From positions 1,913 to 65,912 of the forward strand of contig VWZX01007380.1 in assembly GCA_013399015.1 (NCBI GenBank): DNA of 64,000 nucleotides, in the 5' to 3' direction. The notes beneath the pieces are model-generated. The model had not been told where the DNA came from. It made no database searches and saw only the letters and a program-made list of their open reading frames with translations. A program made the translations under genes and the position numbers. The stretch is from Galbula dea. Lineage: Eukaryota > Chordata > Aves > Piciformes > Galbulidae. Positions 33,601-45,600 of this stretch are shown one piece after another; within the stretch, counting starts at the first letter, position 1; every line of letters begins with the position of its first letter.

Positions 33601-36600
33601 TGGGCCTTACAGGTGGGGCCTAAACTTCAGCTTAACCTGTGTGAATACCTCTCCCTGCTACATGTCAGTGTTGCCAACACTCATTTTTTGCATATGTTTT
33701 CTGAAATGATTTGTGCTATGAACAACCACGTGAAGATCTCTGGGTTCCTGTCTCCTGTGCAGTGGGAATTAATGACTTTTGTGGATGTATACTTTGTTGA
33801 TGGGTCGTTGACAGTCAAATAAAGACTGACAACTGTGGGCTCATAGCAGCTTCTCAAGTAGTATTTAGTCTCAATAAATACTGATGAAGCCCAAAACTTA
33901 GTTTGTTTCAAGGGGAAGACAGAGGATGCTTGGCTCCAGAATCAGGGAGCAAAATTTGATGAATATTCTGCATATTTCAGCATTGTTTCAAGTGGACCAA
34001 ATTCACCAGCAATCCTTCAGAAATTTAGTGGGCAAGTGCTTAAAACTAACAGCAACCAAACTGCGCTGTGATAACAATACCCTCTGGTTCCTTGTCAACT
34101 AATACTAGTTACCTGTATTGGGCCAAAATTGTGTAGATTGAATTGTGCTGTTAACAAGAGGAGTAATTATTGCTGAAGTTAAACCATGTGCCAAGTAACT
34201 ACTTCCCATTGCCACTCTTCTTACAGCTTCTGGTTGCTCACTCTTGCTGAGTAAATATGGGCCTTTCACAGTCTTTGTACCATCTCTTCTTCCAATTCAA
34301 GAGAGAATGGAATTTAACGTAAGTTTTCTTTGGTTTAGCACATTTTTTACTGCCTTAAAATTCTTTCCTGCCTGAGTTCTGCAGCCTGTAAAAACTGATG
34401 GAACTTTGGAAGACAGTATTAATAGAAGAAATCTCTTGGGAAGACTCTTCATTGTCTGGCTAAGTTGCAGTTTCAGAGAGGATGTTACATCCCTCCCTTA
34501 TTTCTAAAGCTTCTCTCTCTTCAATATTCACAAGAGATGGTTTGTTTTTAATGTCAGGAAGCATAAGTTTTTCTGGCCATTCTTCATGTGAAGCTTGATC
34601 CTGCTGTGTTGTGACTATTATAAAAGCTTTAGGTGGCTTTTCACTTCTTGAAGGCAGGGTTTTCAAAAGGGGCTGAGATTTGCATCAAAGGATTGGATTT
34701 TGGGCCTGTGGTCCTAGATGTTGGTGTGGTATCAACTCCTTGAGAAGAGCTCATTTTATTAATGGGAACAAAGACTATGGCAGGGCTGGAAAAAACTGCT
34801 GTGGGAGCCAGGCCAAGAGTTTGAGAATGCCAGGCTTCAGCAAGTAGGTCCTGCAAGTTATNGAGACTATGGCAGGGCTGGAAAAAACTGCTGTGGGAGG
34901 CAGGCCAAGAGTTTAAGAATGTGTGGTGGGTTTAAGGGCTCCTCCCAGCCTCCCACACACAGCAGGTAAAGGAGAGACTGGATTGGAAGTTAAAAACTAA
35001 AAACTGCTTTAATAATAATAACAGATATAAATGAAACAANGGGTTTGCAGTGTCCTCAGCTCAGGAATTTCAGGTTTCTTAAAGGGACAGCTCAGGCAAG
35101 GTGTGTATGTGGGGGGGGGAATAACTAATAACAGTGCTATGTATGTGGTGGTGGAATATCTTTTTAAAAAAATACAGTTACTGAACAGAATTAATTCTGT
35201 TCTAATCCAAACTATCACAGAATGCCAGGCTTCAGCAAGTAGGTCCTGCAAGTTATATTATGTTTGGGGTTTGGGTTTTTTTATTTATTACATTGTGTTC
35301 ATTCACAGTAGTTTCTGCACAGTTAAGCCCACAACCAGGCTATCCATCATTAGGATAAGAAGGTATAGAAGCCATTTTCCCAGGACAGAGGTAAAAATCA
35401 GCCCACATGAGATACAAATGCATCTCATGCTGGAGAGATTTCAGTTGCATGCTAGGCAAGGTGCCTATTGTGTTTCAGGTGGCAGCTAACTTACAGCTAG
35501 CACTTGCAGAGGAGGAGGTAAATGTCTTAAAAATAATCCTGATACACCAACCTCATTTGAACATTACATTTCCAGCTGGTTTAGAAATATCATTCCTCTG
35601 CTTGATAGCAGCAGTAACTAACATTGAGTCTAGGGAGCAAATCCTAATCTACGTATGCCAAGGACATTAGCTGTCTCCTACTACCCTGTTGAGCAGAGGC
35701 TTCCATTAATATAAGTCAAGCTCCATGCCTAGGTCATCATAGTAACTTCTGGATTCATTGAAAATGCATCAGGAAAGGCCCCTGAGTTATCTAGTCTACC
35801 TATTCCCACAAGGATCAATTCTGTCTAAATCATCTATTGACAGAGGATTGTCTTAAATAACAACCAGTGATGGCAAGCCCAGAAAAAAAGGAAGAAACTG
35901 AATATAAATTCAGCAGCTTTAACCACCTACATTGTCCAACATGAACTAAGATGGTGTATGGGGAGCCTTCAGCACAATATATATAATGTGGAGCATGCAA
36001 GGATAGTTCTTAAATTGTCCAAGTCAAGTAAGTCTCTGTTGAGGGATTTCATCTAAAGTCACTTGCAAGTTCATCAGCCTCCCTGTGTTTGAATGTGTAC
36101 ACAAACAGAAGCAAAAGTCTTGCCACAGTGCTACTCCAGAGAATCAAAATGAAGAGGGAAGCTCAATCTTGTATGTAAGACTTTCTCTGTGTGCTAGCTG
36201 GGAGAAAGATCATGCTATGACTTTCAGTAAGTGAGAGTTTTAAAAGAACATGTCATTGATTTTCTTTCTGTGGTCTTTATTCCTCAAAGGATACCACTGC
36301 TGAGCGTTTGTGCAGGATGCACATTGTTCCTGGTCTGCATCTGATAGATGACATGATAAAAGCCAAGATTATGTGGACCTTGTCAGGACATCAGCTAACA
36401 TTCACTAGCCAGGTAAAGGATCTCCTAAACTGAATTCCTGGACTGCTGCTTTCAGGTAGGATAGGCTGGAGCTTGAGCATAGTTTGCTTGGTGCACTTTC
36501 TTAACCAGAGAACCTTTTTATCTAATCAGCCTGCCTGCCATCAGAAAAACAAGCTCCACTGTGGAGCTAAAAGCAAGGTAATTTAGATCCAGGTATCCCC

Positions 36601-39600
36601 AGCAACCACTTTTCCATCTTGCAGACAACCAATTAAGCAGAATCTGACTTTTGAATGGTCTTTCCTTGGTCTTTATATGCATGCTAGAGAAGAGATCCTT
36701 TTCCTACACTGTTAGCAGCTACAGTATCCATGTGACTGACATGGAAGAGGCAGCAAAGTCTCTCTTCAGACAATGTTTTTCTTTGGAGACTGTGTGCTTG
36801 CACACAGATAGGTGTTGAATATTTTCTCTTCCAGTTTTCCATTTCCCTTCTTTCTCTTTTATTTTTCTTAGTCGTCCTAGCAAAGAGTTTTTCATCTTTA
36901 TGTTCTGATACAGAAGGCTTTTTTTTTCCCTTTTCCCTTTTTCAGTTGACTCAGACTTTCCAGCAGCCACTATTCTCTCTCCATCCTGCACTTTTCCTGC
37001 ATGCATGCTTACAGCTGGCCAAGGGAGAGCCTTATGTTTCCTCTCTGAGGATACAGCCTTGGCTTTGAGGTCTAGGTCATAATACATTCACCCTGCATAC
37101 ATCAAAAGGACAAAGCACTATTAGGAGCCGGGGAATCTGAACGGAGCTTGTCAATGCTCCTTTTAAATTTCTTTCCTGTTTGTTTACTCAGGAGTCTTTT
37201 GATCTGGGAAGTCTGCCCTCCCCTTCCTTTGTTTCAGCTGGAATCCTCAATGATGTCAACAGGAGTTCAGGGCAGGGAGGAGCAGTTCAAGAAATGCACG
37301 TGGTGAAATGAAAAGCACGGGGAAGGTGTGCTAGCCTGAGCTTGGGCTATGGCTGCAGCACCAATACCTTGATGCTTACTTTGTAGATTGCCCTTGGAAC
37401 ACCTCCATATCCCCAGCTTCAGGGCATGGTTGTACATAATATGGAAAGACTATCTACCTTATAATTCAGTGAGCCTGACTGCTTTGGCTTTGTTATGAAG
37501 ACCCTTTGTCAGCATTGTGAGCCAATAAAAGTTGCAATCAAAGCTGTAGTTCCACAATGGCCTCCAAATCCTGTACTCTGGTGCACAGGTGGCACCATGC
37601 CTCTCTCTCTGCTTGTGCTTTGCAGACTGATGCAACAGCTGCTTGATGGTCATTGCACCCTTTTGTGATCCCAAGCTGGGATCAAGCATTCTTCACACTT
37701 GGACAAACTTAATTCTAGAGCTAATTTTCCCAGATTAGGTCTTCTTTCTGTAAGAAGACTTAACAGTACCCCCCAGGATCAAAATACTCCCCAAACTCAA
37801 GTAGAGGTGGGATATTTGTTTTACACCCAGGCCACACTTTAAACTTACTTTTTCCAGAGTAGCTCTAGTGGTGCCTTCACCTTGTTGAACCCCAGCACTG
37901 AAGGGAACAGGGATTTCTAACTCTAGCATGCTAACACAGGTACACCCCAAGAAAGTAACCTTTTCTTATTATCCAGAGTGCTGTCAAATCATTCCGATAC
38001 CAAGACCTGCCAGGGGAACTGTACAATGTTCTGCAATCAAACCTCCCAGCAGCCAATGGCATCATTCATATTGTTAACACCCTGAGGAAAAAAACCAGCA
38101 CTGACAACCTCAGAAACCCACAGGTACACAGACATTCCTATTTCTGCTCTTTTATGGGATGGCAGAATCAACACTGGAAAAAAAAAAAATCTCTTTTCAT
38201 AACTAAACTTCCAAATCAGGAAGGCTTTTACTAAAGGGAAAAGACTGTTTATTTTGTGTGAGATCTTGTCCTCAAAGCACAGGGAGACTTGGGATGACAA
38301 AGCAACAACACTATCTGCCAGCCCAGAAGGGATTTGTACGTTGCTGGAAGTAGTGCCTCTCTGATTTTAATGATAATGAACAATTGCCTCTTCATTTAAT
38401 TTAATTTGTAGATGGGGGTAGGAAAACAGAGAGGTTCTCAAGTGCATGGTACCTTGGAAAAATCTGGTTTGTTGTGCATGGAAAGGAGTTCATGCCTAAA
38501 TTACTGCAGACTCAGTCAGTGCTAGGTCAGCTGGCCAATACAGAGGGTTTGAAGACTGAGGATGATGATCTGTAGATCTTTATATGCTAACCACAAACAT
38601 AAGCTGACCAAAACCATTCCAGTATATGCTCAGACCTCACTTCAGCCCCAGCCATTTTTTAACTCTGTATCTTCTTGCAGAAAACCATTGGTGAGATAAT
38701 TGCCTCCATGGAGATCTTCAGTAGATTTGAAACTATTCTGGAGGTAAGCACATTTCTGTCTGCACCAGCAAGGCTGTTGCAAAGCCTGCTGCTTTTTTGT
38801 GGGAATTTTGAATAACCTTTAAATACATCTCAGTGTTTTGGCTTTCTTTCTGGTTGCTTTTGTTTTTCTGAGTAATTTCTTATTTTGTGTATTTTACATA
38901 AGTAAACATGATGGAAAAGACTGGAGTTTTCCTATCTGTAGGGGATCTGGCACAAGCAGCAAGCATACATGCCTCTTTCCTGTCTGCTTTCCAACCTCCC
39001 CCTCCCCTCTCCCCTGGAGAGTCTGTTCTTCAAAGCATATTTAGTCCTTGACCACTGTCAGAACAAAGAGTGAAGGTTTCATGGCTGCCCATGCCAAGCT
39101 AGATTGTAGCTACCTGATTTGGGGGTTTGGGTCTCTGAATAAAAGCAGTCCTCAGGTTTTAATCCCTTGAGGCTGCTGCCCAGGATTTAGTTAGTATTTT
39201 CACTAGGGACAAACTGATTTTCCTTTTACCTCCATCAGAGTCACCTGCATCTGCTCTAGGATTGCTCACAACAATCTTGGCCTGCCTGTTTTTAGATCTG
39301 TGGTTGTTCACTAACTGCAATTGTACTTATAGACTTGATTCTCTTTTTCTTCTCCTCAGGCAAAAATATGCAGTTTTAGTCTTTGTGTGTTTAAAGCATA
39401 CAGGGGACATGAGCTTACTACTCACTTGCTCATATTAGCTGCATTCACATCAGTGGCTTCCTTGTCCAAGCTATGTTTTTGTGGCATTTATACCTCTGTT
39501 ATACCATACCTATCCCTGGTGTCCTGTTGCTTCTTCTCCTCCTTTGCTTTTCAAGAGCTCTGCCTCTAGTGAGTTGCTTAGAGTTTCCCCTCCCTTCCTG

Positions 39601-42600
39601 CTAGACCTCCCTCACTGACTCATGCTAGATCCATGACAAAATCCTTTATTGTTTTTGCAGAACTGTGGCCTGCCTGCAATACTGGATGGGCCAGGCCCCT
39701 TTACTGTATTTGTACCCAGCAATGATGGTGTGGATAAGTTGAGAGATGGAAGGCTCATTTATCTTTTCACAGAGGTGAGAGCTCATAGTACTTGAAGACA
39801 TCCTGAGCAAACTGTGTTGCACCAGGCTGTGCTGGAATGGCTTGTGCAATGTATCTGATAATTGCTAAAAGTTGTTTTCTTCATGGACATGGCTAAATCA
39901 TGTCTCTGTTTCTGTAAGGCTTTGGGAGAGAAGTGAATGCTGTTGGAACCTACAATGAGAAATAGGGTCAGCCACATTGTTTAGACCTGATATTTACCTT
40001 TCTTTCCTTGGATGGGGGAATGAATTCACTGCTGTAGTGCATTGGCATTGTCAGTCATTGCTTAAAAGAAACTGTAGTTGCCTCTTTTTACTCCTGAGGA
40101 CTGAAAAGGGTTATCTAATGCTTATGTTCTCTTCTTTTATTAGGGCATAAATAAGCTCCAGGAACTTGTGAAACATCATATCTACCCTTCAGCAGCGGTA
40201 AGGCAGGCAGCTTTAACTTCAGAGAGTTAGGAGCCCTTCAGGCCAGTATTGCAAACAATTCTCATGAAGTCCTGGGTTTCTTTGTGACCCTTAGATATTT
40301 CATGAAATGTGAAAGTTCAAGTCAAGTCCCTTTATAAGGCTTTTTAAAGTGGCAAGAATGATAGCAGGATTTTGTAAGCTGTACTGCAATGACCTTGCTT
40401 TTCCATGGTACTTTGTTTCAGGTGACTGTAGAGAAGCTGATAATGATGCCACACATTGTTACTATGGCTAACCAGATACTTACCATCAACATCAGTGCAG
40501 ATGTAAGTATGAATCAAAACCCTTTGGGTCAAACCTTCCTGTTCTAGGAGAAAGTCTGGATGTGGTTCTCAACAATGTGGTTTCAGCCCATAGCTGCTTC
40601 CTCATCTGCTTCAAAAACTAGACTTAAATGAGGTCATTGAATTAGTTTGCTTCTTATCCAGCTGTAACTCCACTAAGAGGCTTGACCACTGCTGTGGTTG
40701 CACTTGATGTTGTGTACCATCTGTTACCTGAACTAGCTTTATGTAGTTGATGCACTCTAATGGGCTAAAATGCAGACAAATCATTTGTGTTTCTGCATCA
40801 GGGAAGAATTCTGATGGATGAATCAGGGATCCCATTAAACATGAGAGACATCGTGGCATCAAATGGTATTATTCATACCTTGGATGGCATCTTCATCCCT
40901 CCTTCAATAATTCCCATTTTACCTCACAGATGCAATGAAGAGCAACATAAAATTGTGATGGTAAGTCAGCTTCTCCCCTTCTCACAGTAATGGTTGCTGG
41001 AAACCCCACACTCACCTGGAGGGACAAAAGCAGAGTGTTTACATTGCACTTGGGAAATGTGCTCTCTCTGAGAGGTGCCCTGATGTGAGTTTAGGCACTG
41101 TCAGTGTTTCTTCTGCTAGCACTTGGCACTACATTCCCAACAATCAGCAAATGTTGTTCTTTCCTTGCACCTATCCTACCTTTGATTCAGAAGTTTTCAT
41201 AAGATTGTATATAATCTTCTTCACACCATAGCTGCTACCTCAGCTGGCAACACTTTGTTCCCATTGCTATCAGCACTGATGTCCTGTAGTCTGGGCAGGA
41301 AGCAGTCATTCAGAAGCAGGAGCTGCAAATGCTGTGCAACATTCTCACCTGAGCAGTTTTGTATAACTGTTTTGAGCTGCTTGCTTCCCAATTTAATCAT
41401 TAGTAGGTTACTGAAGAAAGAGGGTAAGGCTCTGAATAGGCAAGAGGGACCTGATTTGGAGAGACACATTTAATCCCAAGTGTACAGAGGGTCCACATAA
41501 CTTGCTGATTTAGTGAAGCCTGCTGCATGGATACCCAAGGTGTTTTCCAACCTAGCTGCATGTCTAGTGGCTGATAGACTCACAGAGTGGAGACAGACCC
41601 CATCTTGCAGTCAGGTGCAAGCATCTCCTCAAGACAAAAAATCATTTTGTTTAAGTGATAAACTTACCTCATTTCAGAGAGTGGAAACTCCCTCCTAGGA
41701 TGTTTCAGATACATGTTATGGTGTTTTGGATGTATACTGGGAGCAGCAGCTCTGTAGCATTCTTAGCATGGGGAACTGTGTTCCTTTGTAAACATTAAGT
41801 TTTCCCCTCTTCTTTTCTTAACAGGGCTCTTGTGTGGATTGTGAGGCCCTCAATAACAGTATTTGCCCACCTGGCAGCAAAGAAATGGTAAATATTTGTG
41901 GCTATTTTGGTAATCTCTTCTTTGCATGATGACATACAGACACATTGATAGACAGTTTCTAACCCAAGCCACTTTCAAATAAATAGAGCAGGAAAGGCAA
42001 CCAGTAGAGAGGCTTGTTAGGGGATATGTATTCCCCATAGATCCATGTTCCGTGATCCCAGGTTGTAATGCACTGACCTCTCTGTGCTATTTCATATTCT
42101 GAAAACTACTGAATCAAGAGAGAGAACTGAGACAGCCAAAGCTAAATGAAATTGTAGACTTGCAGCTTTTAGCACTTCTGCTCTGCCTCAGGCATAGCTT
42201 TCCTGCTCACATGCTGAGTCTGCCATCTCCTCTGGATTGCTAGAACCAAGGCTGATCCCACTCATACAATCCAGTACTAGCACTGCCTGTATCACAGCCA
42301 GAGAATTACAACAAGCTTTCTGTACTGCAGAAGGTAAGAAACAGTTTGTTCTTGGCCTGTGCTCCCTATTGATTCAGAGATGAGCAGAACTAGCTGAACA
42401 TGGAGTAAGGATGAGGAGCTTGGGAGCTGATGTTTGAATTATTCCATACTGAGCTTTAGCAGAACAGGAAGTTCTAGGAAATTCCCATGTGAAGGCCAGG
42501 CCCAAGATGTTATTTGAGAAAGCCAGAGAGGTGTTCAGTACTGTTACCTGTCAGATGTCTTCTGAGTGATCTGACTTAAAGGAGATCTTGCTGATGAATG

Positions 42601-45600
42601 TCTGAAGTAGAGCTCTGCAAAATCCCTTCTTGCTCATTTCCCTTTTTGATTGAGGCAGGTGAAACCAGAATCACCTGGGGCCCAGTTCTGCCTGTGTCTA
42701 ACTCCATGACAGGTCACTGAGCGTTGTTCCAAAATTATTTGCAGTCCTTTCCTCTCTCTCTCCCTCCCTCACTTCCTTCCTTTCCCCCTCCATCTATCTT
42801 TCTCTCTTCTACTCTCCCTCTGCCCCACTATCCCTCCCTCATGCCTTCCCTCTCATCATCTTTCTCCTTCCTCCCCTCTTTCTTACTCTTTATTTCTCAC
42901 AGCTGACCTTTTCTCAGCCTTGTCTCCTTTCTCTCCCTTCCTGCCCTTTCCCTCTGCTCTCATTCTCTCCCTTCTCAAAGACACTGCTATTGGAACAAAA
43001 GGGCAGCACCTTGGCTCAGACTTGGAGACTGCTGGGAGCAAGAGGAAGCCACTGTGTGCCTTCTTTCATGATAGGCATGCTCTACAGTGTCTTGTTCACC
43101 TTGGCTCCTTTGTGAACTTCTTCAGCTCAGAGACAGATGTAGTTGCCCTCAGCAGCAAAAAGAGCAGAGGGGAAGAGCAGTGGTGACAACTTGTTTTGTT
43201 TGTACAGGAACCAACACTCTACCCAAAAGAATGTGTCTACATCCATGACCCACAAGGCCTGAATGTCCTGAAGAAGGGATGTGCCAGGTACTGCAATCAA
43301 ACTGTCATGGTAAGTGTGATGGAGGAGCATGTTCCCTTTGAAAGGAGCTCAGCTTTGCTCTGATTCATCAAGAAGAGTTCTGACTCCTTGAGCTGAGAGA
43401 GAGCTGGATGGGAGCAAAAGGCTCCTGTCCAAAGGGCTGTCCCCAGGACCATCACAAGAACTGCCTAGCTACTTTTTATTTGACAAACAGAGAGAACACA
43501 ATGTACCAACCTGCTGCAAATGTTAGAAAGCAGCTCAGTTAAACCTGAGTACAATAAATGAAGAAACCAAAGCACACTGGTAGCTACCAACCAAGCTGGA
43601 GGAAGCCATGAGAGAAATGATGCAGTCTTAGCTGTGGCACATTTTCTCTGAAAGAGCCCTGGTTTTAGCATCTCTCCCAAAGGAAGCTGAGCACAGGGAA
43701 AGTGCTGTGAACTGTGAAGTGATTGCATCCTGTTTATGAAACGTTGTCAGGTGGTCTGGGAAAGTTGCTCTTAGCAAGTTTTTAGACCTCACATTTATCT
43801 GCAGCTCCTGAGCTCTCACAGTGCCAGCTATATGGAATGATTTGTGGGTGTCTTCTTAAATACTGCTGATTGTTTTGTGATTCTTCTTCTGTTGGTCACT
43901 TCTGACAAGGCCTGCCATCCAGGACTGCTCCATCCCTCCTAAGGAACACAGTCCTCAGCAAGGATAAAGTAGGAGTGAGTGGGCCAGCCCTCTTAAAGAA
44001 AAAAAGCTCACAGAAAACATGAGCCCTATTTGTTGAGGTCAGTGAAAGAACAGGAAAGTGTGAATTATTCTGAGAAGAATAGGCTGTGAGCAGCAAGAGG
44101 AGTATTGCTGAAAAAGGATTGAAGTGCAAGAGCTCCTAGCAACACAGATGCCAAATGAGATAGCCCATTTCAGTCCATGGCAAAGAGATTTCAGAGTTAT
44201 GGAAGCAGGATGACTTCAGCAATCCTTGTTAAGTCACATCATACTTTACCAGTTTTGCTTTTGTTTCAGAAACCTGGATGCTGCAAAGGATTCTTTGGTC
44301 CAGAATGCATGCCATGCCCAGGGGGATTTTCCAGTCCATGCTATGGCCGGGGAAATGTAAGCATGAAAGATCCTGCTGTGTTGCCAGGAACAGATGAGAC
44401 AGTGAGGTTAGAAAGTGTGGTTGTAGATAAGTACAGTTCAGAATTTGTGCTCCAGGGCTAAGCCCACAGTGGTGGCAGCAGAAGATCCAGGAGAACATAG
44501 TTAGAAGGTTTTCTACCCCAAGTTCTAACATGAATCATGTCATGGCTGCTGAGGACAGCTCTGGCTATGTGGGATTTTGCATTGCTACAATCACTCTTCA
44601 AAGTCCTATTTTTTTACTACAAGTATCAAACTGCCTTTGACAGATATCACTGCCTTGGTACCCTGAGTTTCAGTTGCTTTGGTTTTATTTTCCCTCCAGT
44701 GCAGTGATGGCATACAGGGGAATGGCAACTGTCACTGCTTTGAAGGTTTCAAAGGAGTAGCCTGCCACATCTGTTCAGACCCAAACAAGCATGGCGAGAA
44801 CTGTGATGAAGGTTGGTAGTTCTGAGAGACCAGAGGGAAATTTAAGGCAAGGCTACAGTGCAGTTTCAAGCATCCTGGATTCCCTTCTGGCAAGACCTCA
44901 CAAAAGAAGTGAGGGAACTGTCATTGTGGATGTCTCTTCAAACAACAGTGGAGAAAACTTGCCTGGTATAATGGTGGTGAATGGGCATCTTGGAAACATC
45001 AGCCAAATTTAGGTGTAGGGCTTTGATTTAGATCTTTCCTGCTAGGAAAGAAAGCACAGTTGTCAAGGACTTTGACTTTGCTACCCTAAATTTGAGCCTG
45101 TCCATACAGCCTATAAAAACCAGGGACCTAGATGGTCACAAGATCTGTGCCTGGGTTTTGCATTAGGACGAATGTCTCTCAGCAGACATCCCTCTGTCAA
45201 GAGCAAATGGGAGGATCATTTGATGTCCCAAGAGGTTGTGAAGGAAAACTGGGAATCTACAAAATGCTGTCACTGTGGTGGATTCTAGACTTTCTGTAGT
45301 TACTGATTTTACCCCATGTACTTGCTAGATTGTGGCTGCATCCATGGTGTCTGTGACAACAGGCCTGGCAGTGGTGGTGTGTGTCAGTCCTGGTCCTGCA
45401 AGGAAGGCTACACTGGGAAATTCTGTGACAAGACATCCAAGAACTGTGGCCCAAGTGGGCTGTCCCAGTACTGCCACCAGAATGCTGTCTGCAGCCTCAA
45501 CGACACAGCAAGGTCAGTCTTTTTGGCATGCACATTCAGGTGAGCACATTGTCCTTGTTCAGGCACACAGCAGCTGGGAGGCTGCCAACCCTGTCACTGT

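Noticed and set aside
34641..35251. Two minus-strand open frames beginning with the same residues, suggesting a duplicated gene
   Set aside because: The shared beginning is just the duplicated LTR flank (empty and filled copies); there is no coding signal.
42724..42906. Open frame of Pro/Ser/Leu repeats
   Set aside because: A by-product of the polypyrimidine tract, where stop codons are rare because purines are scarce.
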